Source: Flectonema sp. DT1601
Taxonomy: Eukaryota > Euglenozoa > Diplonemea > Diplonemida > Diplonemidae
Length of the DNA stretch: 64,000 nucleotides
Assembly: GCA_964019425.1 (NCBI GenBank)
Contig: OZ025860.1
Location: forward strand, 372,001-436,000
Direction of reading: 5' to 3'
Each line of letters starts with the position of its first letter. Position 1 is the stretch's first letter. Shown here piece after piece: positions 31,794-41,521 of the stretch. The position numbers and the translations under genes are program-made. The notes under the pieces were generated by a model. That model saw only the letters and a program-made list of their open reading frames with translations, made no database searches and was not told the DNA's origin.

Positions 31794-32118
31794 GTTGGTT
31801 TCATATTTACTGTGGAAGCTACGATGTTGATAATATTTTTTTTTTTTTTTTTAAAAAAAAACACCTTAAAAAGGACCGAGGCAAAACCCTTTTTTTTTTT
31901 CTTGGCTTCTTGGCTTTTTTTTTGCAAAATAGAACAAAAGGGGGAAAAAGGATGTGTGCCGTGTGCGTGTATAACTCTGATGGATATGAATAACCAAATA
32001 AAACCAACATTATAAAAGTCGTTAGAAATTCCTGTAAAGGACTACCACTTTATACTTTAGCGTAAAAAAAAGAATTTTTCCCCCTCAATGAGGAGGTGTG
32101 TAAATAATATCGTACTTA
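31794..32118. other. 325-bp spacer
   Basis: 5' flank of the J-domain gene (poly-T/poly-A pair at 31836-31861). A small CCTC/GAGG hairpin near 32083-32093 lies just after the stop of the 32119 gene. No gene seen. Confidence 0.5.
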
Positions 32119-34039
32119 TTACTTGCCGATTGAAAGATTCTTTACGTCAGGATTGCAAGTCATAAATATTTTTTGACAAATTGATTGTTTTTCTTTATTT
32201 GGAATTTTACGTATTGCATTAGCTATTGCCTGTCTAGAATCAGGGACTTCCTGCGGTAGGGGACTCCTAAATATTTCTGATTTCGAATTTAGCTCCTCTT
32301 GAATACACCAGTACTCAAAAAACGACATAACGTCTGGACACCTGATTAGAATATCTTTGGGAAAATTCAAACCCGAAACGTTGTTAAGCTCATTCACGAA
32401 TGTGATGCTTTTGGGAACGACTCTTGATATAGTCATTCTTCGGTAGGCATACCGAGGCATTATTCCGATATCCCACCAAGGTGATAGTAAACAAACTCCA
32501 ATACGGGCTTCAACACCTAAATTATTTAATGCAGTCGTGGTGACTGCCATTTGATAAAATATTCTAGCTCTAGTGTGTCTTCCAATTAAATTACATGGAT
32601 GAACATCACTTTCAGGTGAATACTCTACCCCATGAGGCTGTGATAAGATTCTCACATTGTCATTCTGTTGTAAAATCTGATTAATCATCAACGGAATACC
32701 ACTTAAGTAACGATGACCTTCCAAAAGCTCAAAAGACAAAACCCGACTACCTGTCGGAAGCTTAACTTCAGTTCCAGCCTGCGTACCAGTAACAAGCACA
32801 GCTAAGATATCAGAGTGGGCATTACGCAATTTAATTCCATTTATCGGTGAAAATACCGGTATATTCGCAGGTGATTCTGGTAATCTAAGACTACTCTTTG
32901 ACCATGCTTCTTGTGTCATTGTATACAGTCTTTGATTGAACGGAAGATTTCCCCACAAAGGATCTGTGTTGGTGGTGTTGTTGTCAAGCGTTTCCCCTGA
33001 AGGTGATTTTAAAATAAAAAATAAAAAACATACATCTAGCTTCAACAAATCGAGTCCCAACCCAAACCCCAAGCTTTGACAGCTGTTCGAGATGTTGTGA
33101 CAACTGGCAGAGTCTCGCAGGGCTTCCTGTTATATAACAACTTCTTGTTGTGAAGATTGAAGAGATTACGAGGTCTTCGTAACAAGTTTTCAGTATCTGT
33201 TCTAAAGAAGGAATTCCAAGATTGTGAACATGCATTACATGGCTCGCTTTACAATGAGCTCCATTGCTCAATTCATGAGGATAGTGAGGGAAGGTATAAG
33301 ATTCTTCAGATAGAGTGTTTTTACACCGTGTTAACAAAGAAGCCATACAACAAGCAAGAATAGTATTTCTAACTAAGTTATCATAACTTTCTACCGAACT
33401 CAATGCCAGAGCTGCCAATGCAGAATAACCAAATGCGAGAAAACCTGAAAACCGTTTCGTAAACATCCCAATACGAAGTAACCCACTTTGAATAAAAGCA
33501 GCATAAAATCCCATCATATTTAGCAACGTTTGAAGCATGACACCTTCTTCATGAGGACCTGCACGCTGAGCCATCAACTCCCGGATATCAATCTTAGTAG
33601 TGCGATGAACAGGACCTGCTATTGACGTTATATAAGACAATAAGAACTCAAATCTTCTGCAAAAGTCATCCAAGTCACCCCAACTCGGAGTATCTTGTAG
33701 TGTGAATAAAGCAAATAAACTATCACATCTCATGAATTCCAACAGTCTTTGAGAAACGCAGTCCAGTCCCCTTTTAGGAAGAAGTGATCTCGCTGCTTGT
33801 TTAAACAGCATGTGTGTTGTACCAGTTCGTGTCATTTGAACTGAAATGTCTTTTTTTCTTAAGCATTCAGTGGCGATTTGAATTACTTGTCCACCAACAA
33901 GTCCAAGCCATTTTCGAAACCAATACATTAACGTTGACAATTGACCTTCCTTTAGTAGGGACATTGTTAACCTTCCAGTGTGGTGAGTTGTGTATCTTCT
34001 TTTAACCAGTCCATCACTTGAATTTGATTTTTTCGACAT
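32119..34039 (-). CDS. unrecognised 627-residue protein (2 exons, 37-bp intron)
   Basis: Exons 33034-34039 and 32119-32996 join through a 37-bp intron (GTATGTTTTT..CACCTTCAG) in phase 1, recreating EARWETLDNN. I do not recognise a family. The first half is mostly helical with hydrophobic runs (GFYAAFIQSGLLRIG, FSGFLAFGYSALAALALSS, NTILACCMASLL) that could be membrane segments or a helical core. The second half is mixed (PVFSPINGIKLRNAH, VLSFELLEGHRYLSGIP, RIGVCLLSPWWDIG). It starts MSKKSNSSDGLVKRRY directly after a run of 16 A. The even codon use and intact splicing argue for a real lineage-specific gene. Confidence 0.7.
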
Positions 34040-34640
34040 TTTTTTTTTTTTTTTTTGAAAAGTTTGCTAACTGTGTAAAATCATTAATAACTTTTTCACG
34101 AAGTAAAAAAAAACATCATCCCAAGTGTAATTATGGAGAATTGTCAAGCTTCGTGTACATCTCTCATCCTGATGGGGGTAATTTGATACTGCATTCTTAA
34201 GCTCAAAAGGAACAACAATTTCTCCGACAATCTTGACTGTCAGCGGCAGCGTAGTAAATGACTGCGAATAAATAAATAATACCACTGGAGGCCACGTGAA
34301 CATCCATTTGCCCATGTTAACCGTTTTTATAAAACTCATGGAGAAAAATGTCAAGTGAAAATCCTGATGGGGGTGAAACTTTGACAATGTAAAAACAGTA
34401 ACAACTTTAGGTGTTAAAACAAAATTAATATCAATGTACTTGACCGGAAAATATTTGTAGTTGTTAACGCTGATGGAATGATGGGGGAAAAAAAAGTTTT
34501 TTACCCCCATCATTTTTTTTTTTTCCCCCCTCACTGGGTCCAAAAAGATACTAAATTTCTAAAAAGGAAAAAAAAAAAAAAAAAAAAAAAATGGGAAGAA
34601 AAAGGGAACGGGGAGGGAAAAAAATGGGAGGAAGAAAAAA

Positions 34641-34777
34641 CTATTCAGATAAAGCCCCTTTATAATTCGTTGATTTGCAGACAGTATACTGGCGCACAAT
34701 GAAATAGATAACATTTTTTTAACATAATGAATAATCGACCTTTAATCTGAATAGTTTCTTCTCCGACTTCATCGGTG
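34641..34777 (+). repeat. dispersed repeat R2, copy B
   Basis: Perfect 10-bp inverted termini CTATTCAGAT (34641-34650) and ATCTGAATAG (34745-34754), extended imperfectly inward (AAAG..CTTTA). The flank TTCTTCTCCGACTTCATCGG follows on the right as in copy A. Best-preserved copy of the family. Confidence 0.75.
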
Positions 34778-35041
34778 CAGAACGATACTAACGGATCTAT
34801 CTAGGGAAAAATACTGCAGGTCTTTGCAGAAAAGTAAAAAACGTCGGTTGGGGGATTAATACGATACGAAAAGATGGGGGAACGGGGGAACTTGATACTA
34901 TGATTAAATATAAAGCAACTTGAAACCGGCTAAAACGAATATAAAGTTCGGCCAAACCTGGTTGCTATGAAAAAGAGACCAACAGTTGGAATTAATAACA
35001 TTCCATATGTGCTGTCGAATATGGGGATTCGGGGGCCACGT

Positions 35042-35072
35042 ACTACAGGTTGAGCACCCCATGCCCTGTAGT
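35042..35072. repeat. 8-bp stem hairpin ACTACAGG/CCTGTAGT
   Basis: Perfect 8-bp arms at 35042-35049 and 35065-35072 with a 15-base loop, in the structured island of the spacer. Confidence 0.5.
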
Positions 35073-35147
35073 CCGTTAAAACTACACACTTCAGAATCAA
35101 ATAAATATTAAAAGGAAAATTTTAGAAAGTAAAAAAAAAAACTAATT

Positions 35148-35329
35148 TTTGAATCACCCCTGTTAGCTCGCGGGGTACCCCCAGTACAACCGTGAGACTC
35201 TCACAGGCGAGAAGAGACGTAGTCCTAATGACCCAGACGAAGCAGGCAGCTTAAGTTGCCGTGTTCTGTGTTTCCAATGAAGAACTAAAAACGTATTGAA
35301 AAAAACGTTTTTTTTTTTTTTTTTTTTTT
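35148..35329 (+). ncRNA. candidate structured RNA (speculative)
   Basis: On the plus strand CTAATTTTTGA (Sm-site-like) is followed by CTCGC(35167-35171)..GCGAG(35207-35211). This encloses the GTGAG/CTCAC hairpin and the palindrome GGGGTACCCC. Next comes GGCAGCTT/AAGTTGCC, then a T-run at about 35309-35329 that could end a Pol III transcript. No known RNA family was recognised. Confidence 0.25.
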
Positions 35330-35574
35330 CTTGTTTTTTTATGTCAGAATTAGCAGGAATTCTTAGCCCTTAATTCTTACCTTGAATAAAAAAAAAAAAA
35401 AAAAAAAAAAAATAATAAGTAATAAGCTCCAGAGTGGAAAAAAACGATAGCGGGTATCACCAACTCTAATTCTTACAAAATAAAAACTGGAAAAGGGAAG
35501 GGAAAAAAAAAAAAAAAAAGGGGGGGTGGATGGGTAATTGATAATGCATTCATAAGCTCAAAGAACAAATGAAA

Positions 35575-36507
35575 CTACCATCTTATTGGACCATCGGGAA
35601 GATATATTCCATGAGTCGGTTGCTTCTCTTTAAATATTCGTCTAGCATTCTTTCCAGCGAGAGATATAAATACCTTTAAAAACAATAAAGGATTTTTTCT
35701 TACATTTTCAGGCATGTTCCTAAATATTGCACCAATGCTTCTTAAATCGTAAAACGATCTTAGACCTGATTGACTGAATAGCTTAAGCGCCATAATCCAG
35801 CAGTTTGAGCCCTCTCTAGCTAACGCTTCTCTTTTTTTCCGTTTTGACATTGGTTTTCTCGTACGGAGACCGTATAGCTGATATGATTCAGAATCTGGTT
35901 CAGGGACACAAAGGTCTCCCAGCATGTCATCCAAACGGCTACACGTTTGTCGTAAAACGAGGCAGTAGAATTTTAAAAATTTTGAGATGTCGTTTTGAAG
36001 CGATTCCCGAAATCTTAAAAAACATCTTTTAGTTGATGCCATCCTTGGAATCTCCATCAATGTTAACATCGATCTCACAATTGTGAATTCCGCTTCAATA
36101 ATTTCAGTTTCAGAAAGTTCCTCGAGTTCGATTCTCAATAGCAACTTTAGTTCCATAGATTTCAAGTGTAGTTGATCCCGATGAACTTGGTCTAAGTTTG
36201 AAAAAGCAATACTCCATATCTCACTGTATTTCACACGGATCCCCTCCCTCTCAGCTGCCCTTATATAAAGGTTTTTCGGTGACAATTCTCCTTTCAGTTT
36301 TCGAACTACTTCGTTCTCAAAGTATTCTCGTTGTAATCTCAAAAATCTTATTTTGTAACATTTGGGTTCTTTTCGATTTGTTGCGAAGTCGTGTAACTCT
36401 ACGAGTTGATTTGATTCTCTTGCGTGGGTGACATATTTTGATAAGTTCCTCACAACTGGGATACGTTCTCTCTTCAGGAAAGCAATTCCTCGTTCAAAGC
36501 TTCGCAT
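35575..36507 (-). CDS. unrecognised 310-residue basic protein
   Basis: Single exon, start MRSFERGIAFLKRERIPVVR, end YLPDGPIRW. Strongly basic and helical with many Arg/Lys pairs and KRKKREALAREG near residue 225. The N-terminus (Arg/Lys, hydrophobic, few acids until residue 30) could act as a mitochondrial presequence. The overall look resembles lineage-specific mitoribosome or RNA-editing accessory proteins, but no domain is visible and this is only an impression. The leader before the ATG is A/T-only and A-rich on the coding strand. A 36-bp element directly downstream of the stop is duplicated at 34177-34213. Confidence 0.65.
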   Translation of the reverse strand: MRSFERGIAFLKRERIPVVRNLSKYVTHARESNQLVELHDFATNRKEPKCYKIRFLRLQREYFENEVVRKLKGELSPKNLYIRAAEREGIRVKYSEIWSIAFSNLDQVHRDQLHLKSMELKLLLRIELEELSETEIIEAEFTIVRSMLTLMEIPRMASTKRCFLRFRESLQNDISKFLKFYCLVLRQTCSRLDDMLGDLCVPEPDSESYQLYGLRTRKPMSKRKKREALAREGSNCWIMALKLFSQSGLRSFYDLRSIGAIFRNMPENVRKNPLLFLKVFISLAGKNARRIFKEKQPTHGIYLPDGPIRW

Positions 36508-38212
36508 TATTTATTATTTTATTTTATTTTTTGTATATTTTTTCCTTTTTTTTTTTTTTTTTTGAAAAAAAAAAAAAAAAAAAAAATCCGACCCTTCCTC
36601 TGTGAAAGATTATTCTAAAAAAAAAAAATAATAATAATAATGTCATAAAAAAGAAAACAATGAAATTACAAGTTATAGGACACAATGCAGGTTGATCTAT
36701 GAACCCAACCTTTTTTTTATTTTTCTTTGATCTGATTGCTGCACTTGATCTATCCGCACTCTGCTTTTTTTTTTTTTTTTTTTTTTTTTTGCTTTTGGTC
36801 CCTCTTTTCATTTCATTTCATTTTTTTTTTTTTCAACTACACGCTGACACACGTTGTTTCAACAATTTAAAAAAAAAATAAAAAAAATTTTCTTTTGTGT
36901 TGTTGTTCTCCTTTCTTGCCTCCGCAATATCATTGCAGGAGGTGATTGGCGAATGGTTACAGAAAAAGGCTTCTTTAAAAAAAAAGAAAAAACTTTAATG
37001 AGACAACACAAGTATTTGTCTTTCCACATAAAAGCAATTTTTTAATAAACATACAGGAGAAGAACAGCAACAATGAGATAAATGACGATAAAAATAAAAA
37101 TAAAACAACTCGCAGAGCAATTCAAAAACAAATACTTGTGATTGCTATGCGAAGGGGAAAAAAAAAAAAAAAAAAAAAAAAGGCTTCCAAAAGCTGCAAA
37201 ATGTAATATGCTGCTGGTCCCTTTGTATGCGAACGTCACTTGGAAATAAAAAATAATTGCACGGACAAATAAATAAAATAAAATAAAATAATACAGGCAA
37301 CGATTAAGAAGTTTTTTAAAAATAAAAAATAAAATAAAAAAGGAAGGAGAGGACAAAAACAACTCACCAGATCTTTTTCCAGAGCGCAGTTAAATCATTT
37401 GTCTGCCACCCACAACCAGTCAAACAAAAACGGTGTCCCTTACACGCACTTGCTTTCACGCATGTTTCTGTCTCGTACATGTGCACGTTGGAAAATACTT
37501 TTCCGGGGTGCGTGAAAACAAGTTTGTATTTTTTTTTTTTTTTTTTGCCTACTCGACACACCTCCAACAGATCCACCTCGAGGGAAGGTTCCAATAATAA
37601 AGAGAACAACTGTGATTTTATATAAAAAAAAGAAATAAATAAAATAAAATAAAATAAAAAAAGATGTTATTCAGCCTGCAAAGAACACCTGAAAAAACCT
37701 GGTTTAGATCTTATTCAAGTGTTTCATACAAGACAACAAACAAAATAAAAAAACCCGAAGAAGATTGGTGAAGATCACCTCACATACAGAAATGGTAAAA
37801 AGAATTAAGTGAAAGGTTTTATTTTTATGTTTACACAGGCTCTCTTCATATCAGTCTCCCCCCAAGTAGGACGTTACCAGGCCAAAGCTAGTTAAGGGCC
37901 AGAGATAGGAAAGGGAAATTCAATACGGCCGCAACATAAATCAAATTCGCGCAGCACACAAAGAAAACATCGCCGCCTAGCAAGTTTCGCAGCGAATAAA
38001 AAGTGCAGGGTAAAAAATTGTGTACTTTAAAAAAAAAAAGTTAACTCTACTTTCCTGGTGTGGAGAGTAGAGAAATAGAATTTTTTTTTTTTTTTTTTTT
38101 TTTAATAACAGCTTTTTCCACTCCTTTTTCTTCCAAGAAAAAAAAAAAAAAAGATAATTGAGATGTGATGTAAACGGTTGCGTAAGTTCGCAGTGAAAAT
38201 ACATCAGCCACG

Positions 38213-38290
38213 TTTTTGTTTGTGCACGAACCATCAAAGGCGGTTCATGTGTGCTGTCAAACTTTTCTTCTTATTACAATACACTGCATG
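38213..38290 (+). repeat. dispersed repeat R1, copy c (diverged, partial)
   Basis: Shares TTTTTGTTTGTGCACGAA, then AAAGG.GGTT.A.GTGTGCTG, then TTACAATAC with copies a and b. The loop between the CACGAACC and GGTTCATGTG arms is shortened, but the arms still pair. Confidence 0.6.
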
Positions 38291-38695
38291 CTAAGAAGAA
38301 ATAAAAAATAAAAATAAAAATAAAAAACATACAAAGACATAAAAACCAGAAAACGCTACAGGGTAAGATTTTCCACCTGTGAGGAAGAAACTAACTGAGG
38401 CGTTCACGTCATTTAAATAATAATTAATAAAAATAAAATTTAAAAAAAAAAAAACACATCCTTGAAACACACGCAACAGGTTAAGATAAGTTACTATCAG
38501 TAATTAGATCATTTTAAAAAAAAAAAAAATAATAAATAAATAAATATCTTCGCAGGACAACAAACAATGGTTGGCTTTTTTTTTTTCAGTAGCTAATATT
38601 AAAAAAAAAAAGAATCTTTTCCTCAGACCATTCCAAGAACGAGCTAGTTAGAATATGAGCTAGTTAGTTATTGAAAATAAAAAGATTTTAAAACA

Positions 38696-38713
38696 GAGAG
38701 AGAGAGAGAGAGT
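38696..38713. repeat. GA dinucleotide microsatellite
   Basis: About eight or nine GA units directly 3' (minus strand) of the PanB-PanE stop codon, within the 3' UTR. Confidence 0.8.
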
Positions 38714-38729
38714 AGAGGAATCAATGTAT

Positions 38730-40784
38730 TTATGCATAAACAAGTCTGCTGTTACGCTGAACAAGATCGATCAGGTGTTGGTTAATTTCTGTTGATGCTC
38801 CAGAGACTGCTCCTGCTCGAACTACAGCCCCGTTGATAGCATCGATCTCAGTTTTAACGCCTCGCAGAACATCACATAACATAGAAGACTGATTCATTGC
38901 TGTATTACGTGCGACTTCCAATGCCATTTCAATTGGGTTACAGAATGGTAGAGTGATCCCTTGTGAGTAGGCAACGTTTGCCGCCTCTGCCACAGTTTTT
39001 TCTAACATTTCTCTGCAAGTTGCGTTTTCAGCAAGAACTCCGTTATTAACACGATACAAAGCAGTTAGGGGATTGATACCTGCATTTATGACTAACTTCC
39101 CCCAAACAACTCCCTCCATTGAGTCACAATTACCTATTGTTGTTTCCATTCCAGACACAGTTAGGAGGGAAGCGATTTCTTGAACTCGAGTTTGGGTGCT
39201 ATCAGAGCTGTTCGGAGCTGCCAATGTTGTATTTCCGAGACCTGTATGTTCAACGTGACCCAGACCCTTTAACATAGCACCGTGTGCAGTAACTCCTTGA
39301 ATCACCCTTTCTGGACAATCGAAGTGTTCCAAGATAACGTTTCGGTTACCAACTCCGTTTTGTAATGTAATTATGTGTCCGGTTTCAGAATTTACCAGTT
39401 GGGCTGCTTTCTGTGCGGCAACAGAAGTGCAGGGAGATTTCACTAATATAAAAACCATATCCATCTTCCCATCTTCTTCTACAATTCGATTGATATCATT
39501 TGTCGCAGAGATGGATCGAATTACAGTGTGAGCCGCACCATCGTAACCGTCAAATCGGAGTCCATTTTGGGTGATTTCTCGAACGTGTTCTTGCCAGTCT
39601 GACACAACCCAAACTCTGTTTGATCCTAATCTGGCTAAACAAGCGGCCATAAAACTGCCCATAGCGCCACCTCCTACTACAGCAATGCGTCGGAGTGGAG
39701 CTGTTTTCTTTGCTTTTAGCCGATTTGTTATGGTGCAGGTACTGTTCTCTGTGGTGGTGGTTGCATTTTTGCTTTTTAACAGCGCTGCTAGTTTGGTACG
39801 TTCTTCAGTTGGCATCTTGTAGCAAAACTCATCGGAAGGAAACTTTTTAGTTTCAACGTCGCTGATGTACTCCTCGACAGCAGACTTTATAACGTCCATT
39901 GTGTTGGCGTACTTTTTACAAAATTTTGGAGTTCTTCCCGGATTCAATCCAATCATGTCGTGAAGAACTAATACCTGACCAGATGTGTGAGGACCAGCAC
40001 CGATTCCAATTGTAGGTATTTCAAGGTTCTCAGTAATGTAACTACCGACTTCAGGAGGAACACCCTCAACCACAATCGCAAAGCAACCAGCAGCCTGAAG
40101 CGCCTTTGCATCAGCTAATAGTTTGTCTGCAGCAGCAGCTGTTTTTCCTTGAACGCGAAAACCTCCCATACTGGCTGCGGATTGTGGTGTTAATCCAATG
40201 TGTCCCATAACAACAATACCAGCTCTTGTGATTGCCTCTACTGCTGGAACCATTCGGATACCACCTTCTAATTTAATAGCGTCGACGTCAGCTTCTTTTA
40301 CGAGTCGCATTGCGTTTCGTACGGCATCTGTTGGATCAACTTCGAATGTGCCAAATGGCATGTCACCGATGACGAAGGCTGTTGAATTTCCTCGTTTAAC
40401 TGCCTTACTATGAGTAATTATATCATCAAGCGATACTGGTACTGTTGATTGGTGACCGTGTACAACCATACCAGCGGAATCACCGACAAGAATGATGTCC
40501 ATATTAGTATCGTCGATAGCAGTCGCAATCGGATAATCATAACAAGTAATCATAGATATAGGTGTAGACTCTCTGTACTTCTTTTCAATACTTAAGACGT
40601 TAACCTTTTTCTTCGCCTTGGATTTCTCTCCTTTTTGTAACACAATTGGTGGAGTGCTGTAATTTCTTCTCATCAACTCCCGATTAGTACGGCTGCCTTC
40701 TGAGGCAGCTCCCATGACTGTTTTTATTCCACCGCTGTTTTTTTTAATTCCATGAACCGTAACTCTACGAAAAGCCGTGATCAT
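38730..40784 (-). CDS. bifunctional ketopantoate hydroxymethyltransferase - ketopantoate reductase (PanB-PanE fusion)
   Basis: 684 residues in one exon covering two successive steps of pantothenate (coenzyme A precursor) synthesis. Residues about 60-340 are PanB: ISMITCYDYPIA, ILVGDSAGMVVHGHQST, VIGDMPFGTFEV, AIKLEGG, MGHIGLTPQ, TIGIGAG. A short linker leads to PanE at about 365-684: RIAVVGGGAMGSFMAACLA (NADPH-binding GxGxxG), ITLQNGVGN and the catalytic segment VVWGKLVINAGINPLTAL. The N-terminal 50 residues are basic, without clustered acids, and contain RRNYSTPP, so mitochondrial import is likely. The frame is intact, and the ATG follows CTACTACAGGTGAGC and a run of about 22 A. Trypanosomatids generally need pantothenate, so this marks a different metabolism. 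Confidence 0.93.
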   Translation of the reverse strand: MITAFRRVTVHGIKKNSGGIKTVMGAASEGSRTNRELMRRNYSTPPIVLQKGEKSKAKKKVNVLSIEKKYRESTPISMITCYDYPIATAIDDTNMDIILVGDSAGMVVHGHQSTVPVSLDDIITHSKAVKRGNSTAFVIGDMPFGTFEVDPTDAVRNAMRLVKEADVDAIKLEGGIRMVPAVEAITRAGIVVMGHIGLTPQSAASMGGFRVQGKTAAAADKLLADAKALQAAGCFAIVVEGVPPEVGSYITENLEIPTIGIGAGPHTSGQVLVLHDMIGLNPGRTPKFCKKYANTMDVIKSAVEEYISDVETKKFPSDEFCYKMPTEERTKLAALLKSKNATTTTENSTCTITNRLKAKKTAPLRRIAVVGGGAMGSFMAACLARLGSNRVWVVSDWQEHVREITQNGLRFDGYDGAAHTVIRSISATNDINRIVEEDGKMDMVFILVKSPCTSVAAQKAAQLVNSETGHIITLQNGVGNRNVILEHFDCPERVIQGVTAHGAMLKGLGHVEHTGLGNTTLAAPNSSDSTQTRVQEIASLLTVSGMETTIGNCDSMEGVVWGKLVINAGINPLTALYRVNNGVLAENATCREMLEKTVAEAANVAYSQGITLPFCNPIEMALEVARNTAMNQSSMLCDVLRGVKTEIDAINGAVVRAGAVSGASTEINQHLIDLVQRNSRLVYA

Positions 40785-41486
40785 TTGTTTTTTTTTTTTT
40801 TTTTTTTTTGCTCACCTGTAGTAGTAATTACTATTTTATATTTTTTTTTTTTTAAATTTTTTTTTATTAAATCTGACTATGTGAACTTAGTCATGAACAT
40901 CACTGCCAAACGAGCACTTGAAGTAAATGGAGACGGGGATAATGGAGTCAAAATAAAAGTAAAAACGAGGATGTACGGGACTTTTTCTTCTGGGAAGGCA
41001 GAGCAACATAAAATATAGGGTCACAGGACCCTCCCACTTTCTTTTTTTTTTTTTTCTTTCGTTTCGTTTTTCGTTCTTTTGCGATCTAACAGCCTCCAAA
41101 ACGAATAAGCAAAGTGAAGAAAGAAGACAATCGACGTTTATCGCGCAGAGGCAAGGTTGTTGTTGCTAAGCTTAAGTTCCTTTGCCTTTTTTTTTTTTTT
41201 TTTTTTTCTTTTGAATTTTTTTTTTTTCCCTCAAAGACAAGCCAAAAAAAAAACAGCAACAAAAGAGGCACAAACAACGGCAGGGAGATAAAAAATAAAA
41301 TAAAAATTTATATCCCGCTGAGCAACCTTCCTGAGGGCTTTTTTTTGAGTGAAACAAACGTGTCTGGTTAGCTGGTTACTGATTGTGGCTGACACCGTTT
41401 TTTTTTTTCTTTTTTCAACACCTAAGAAACGTAGTACCAACCCGTAACCCCCAGATTCTTGCTAAGATGAACTAAAAAACAAAAAA

Positions 41487-41521
<35 letters not shown>

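Larger units (their letters stand above)
34040..35574. other. 1.5 kb spacer with repeat R2 copy B and structured island
   Basis: Contains a duplicated 36-bp stretch (34177-34213 and 35532-35569), repeat R2 copy B (34641-34777), and a non-homopolymer island (about 34900-35300) rich in inverted repeats, followed by T-runs. The minus-strand frame 34067-34543 has no recognisable features and overlaps the repeat, so I do not call it. Confidence 0.6.
36508..38729. other. 2.2 kb gene-poor spacer
   Basis: No gene supported. Poly-T/poly-A palindrome at about 36548-36586, other runs at 36764-36790, 37161-37181 and 38083-38102. AAAT/AAATA repeats, a degenerate copy of repeat R1 (38213-38290) and a GA dinucleotide tract at 38696-38713. 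Confidence 0.6.

Noticed and set aside
34067-34543. 158-residue minus-strand frame upstream of the 627-residue gene
   Set aside because: No family, mixed hydrophobic composition, overlaps duplicated spacer sequence, and the 627-residue gene has its own leader here.
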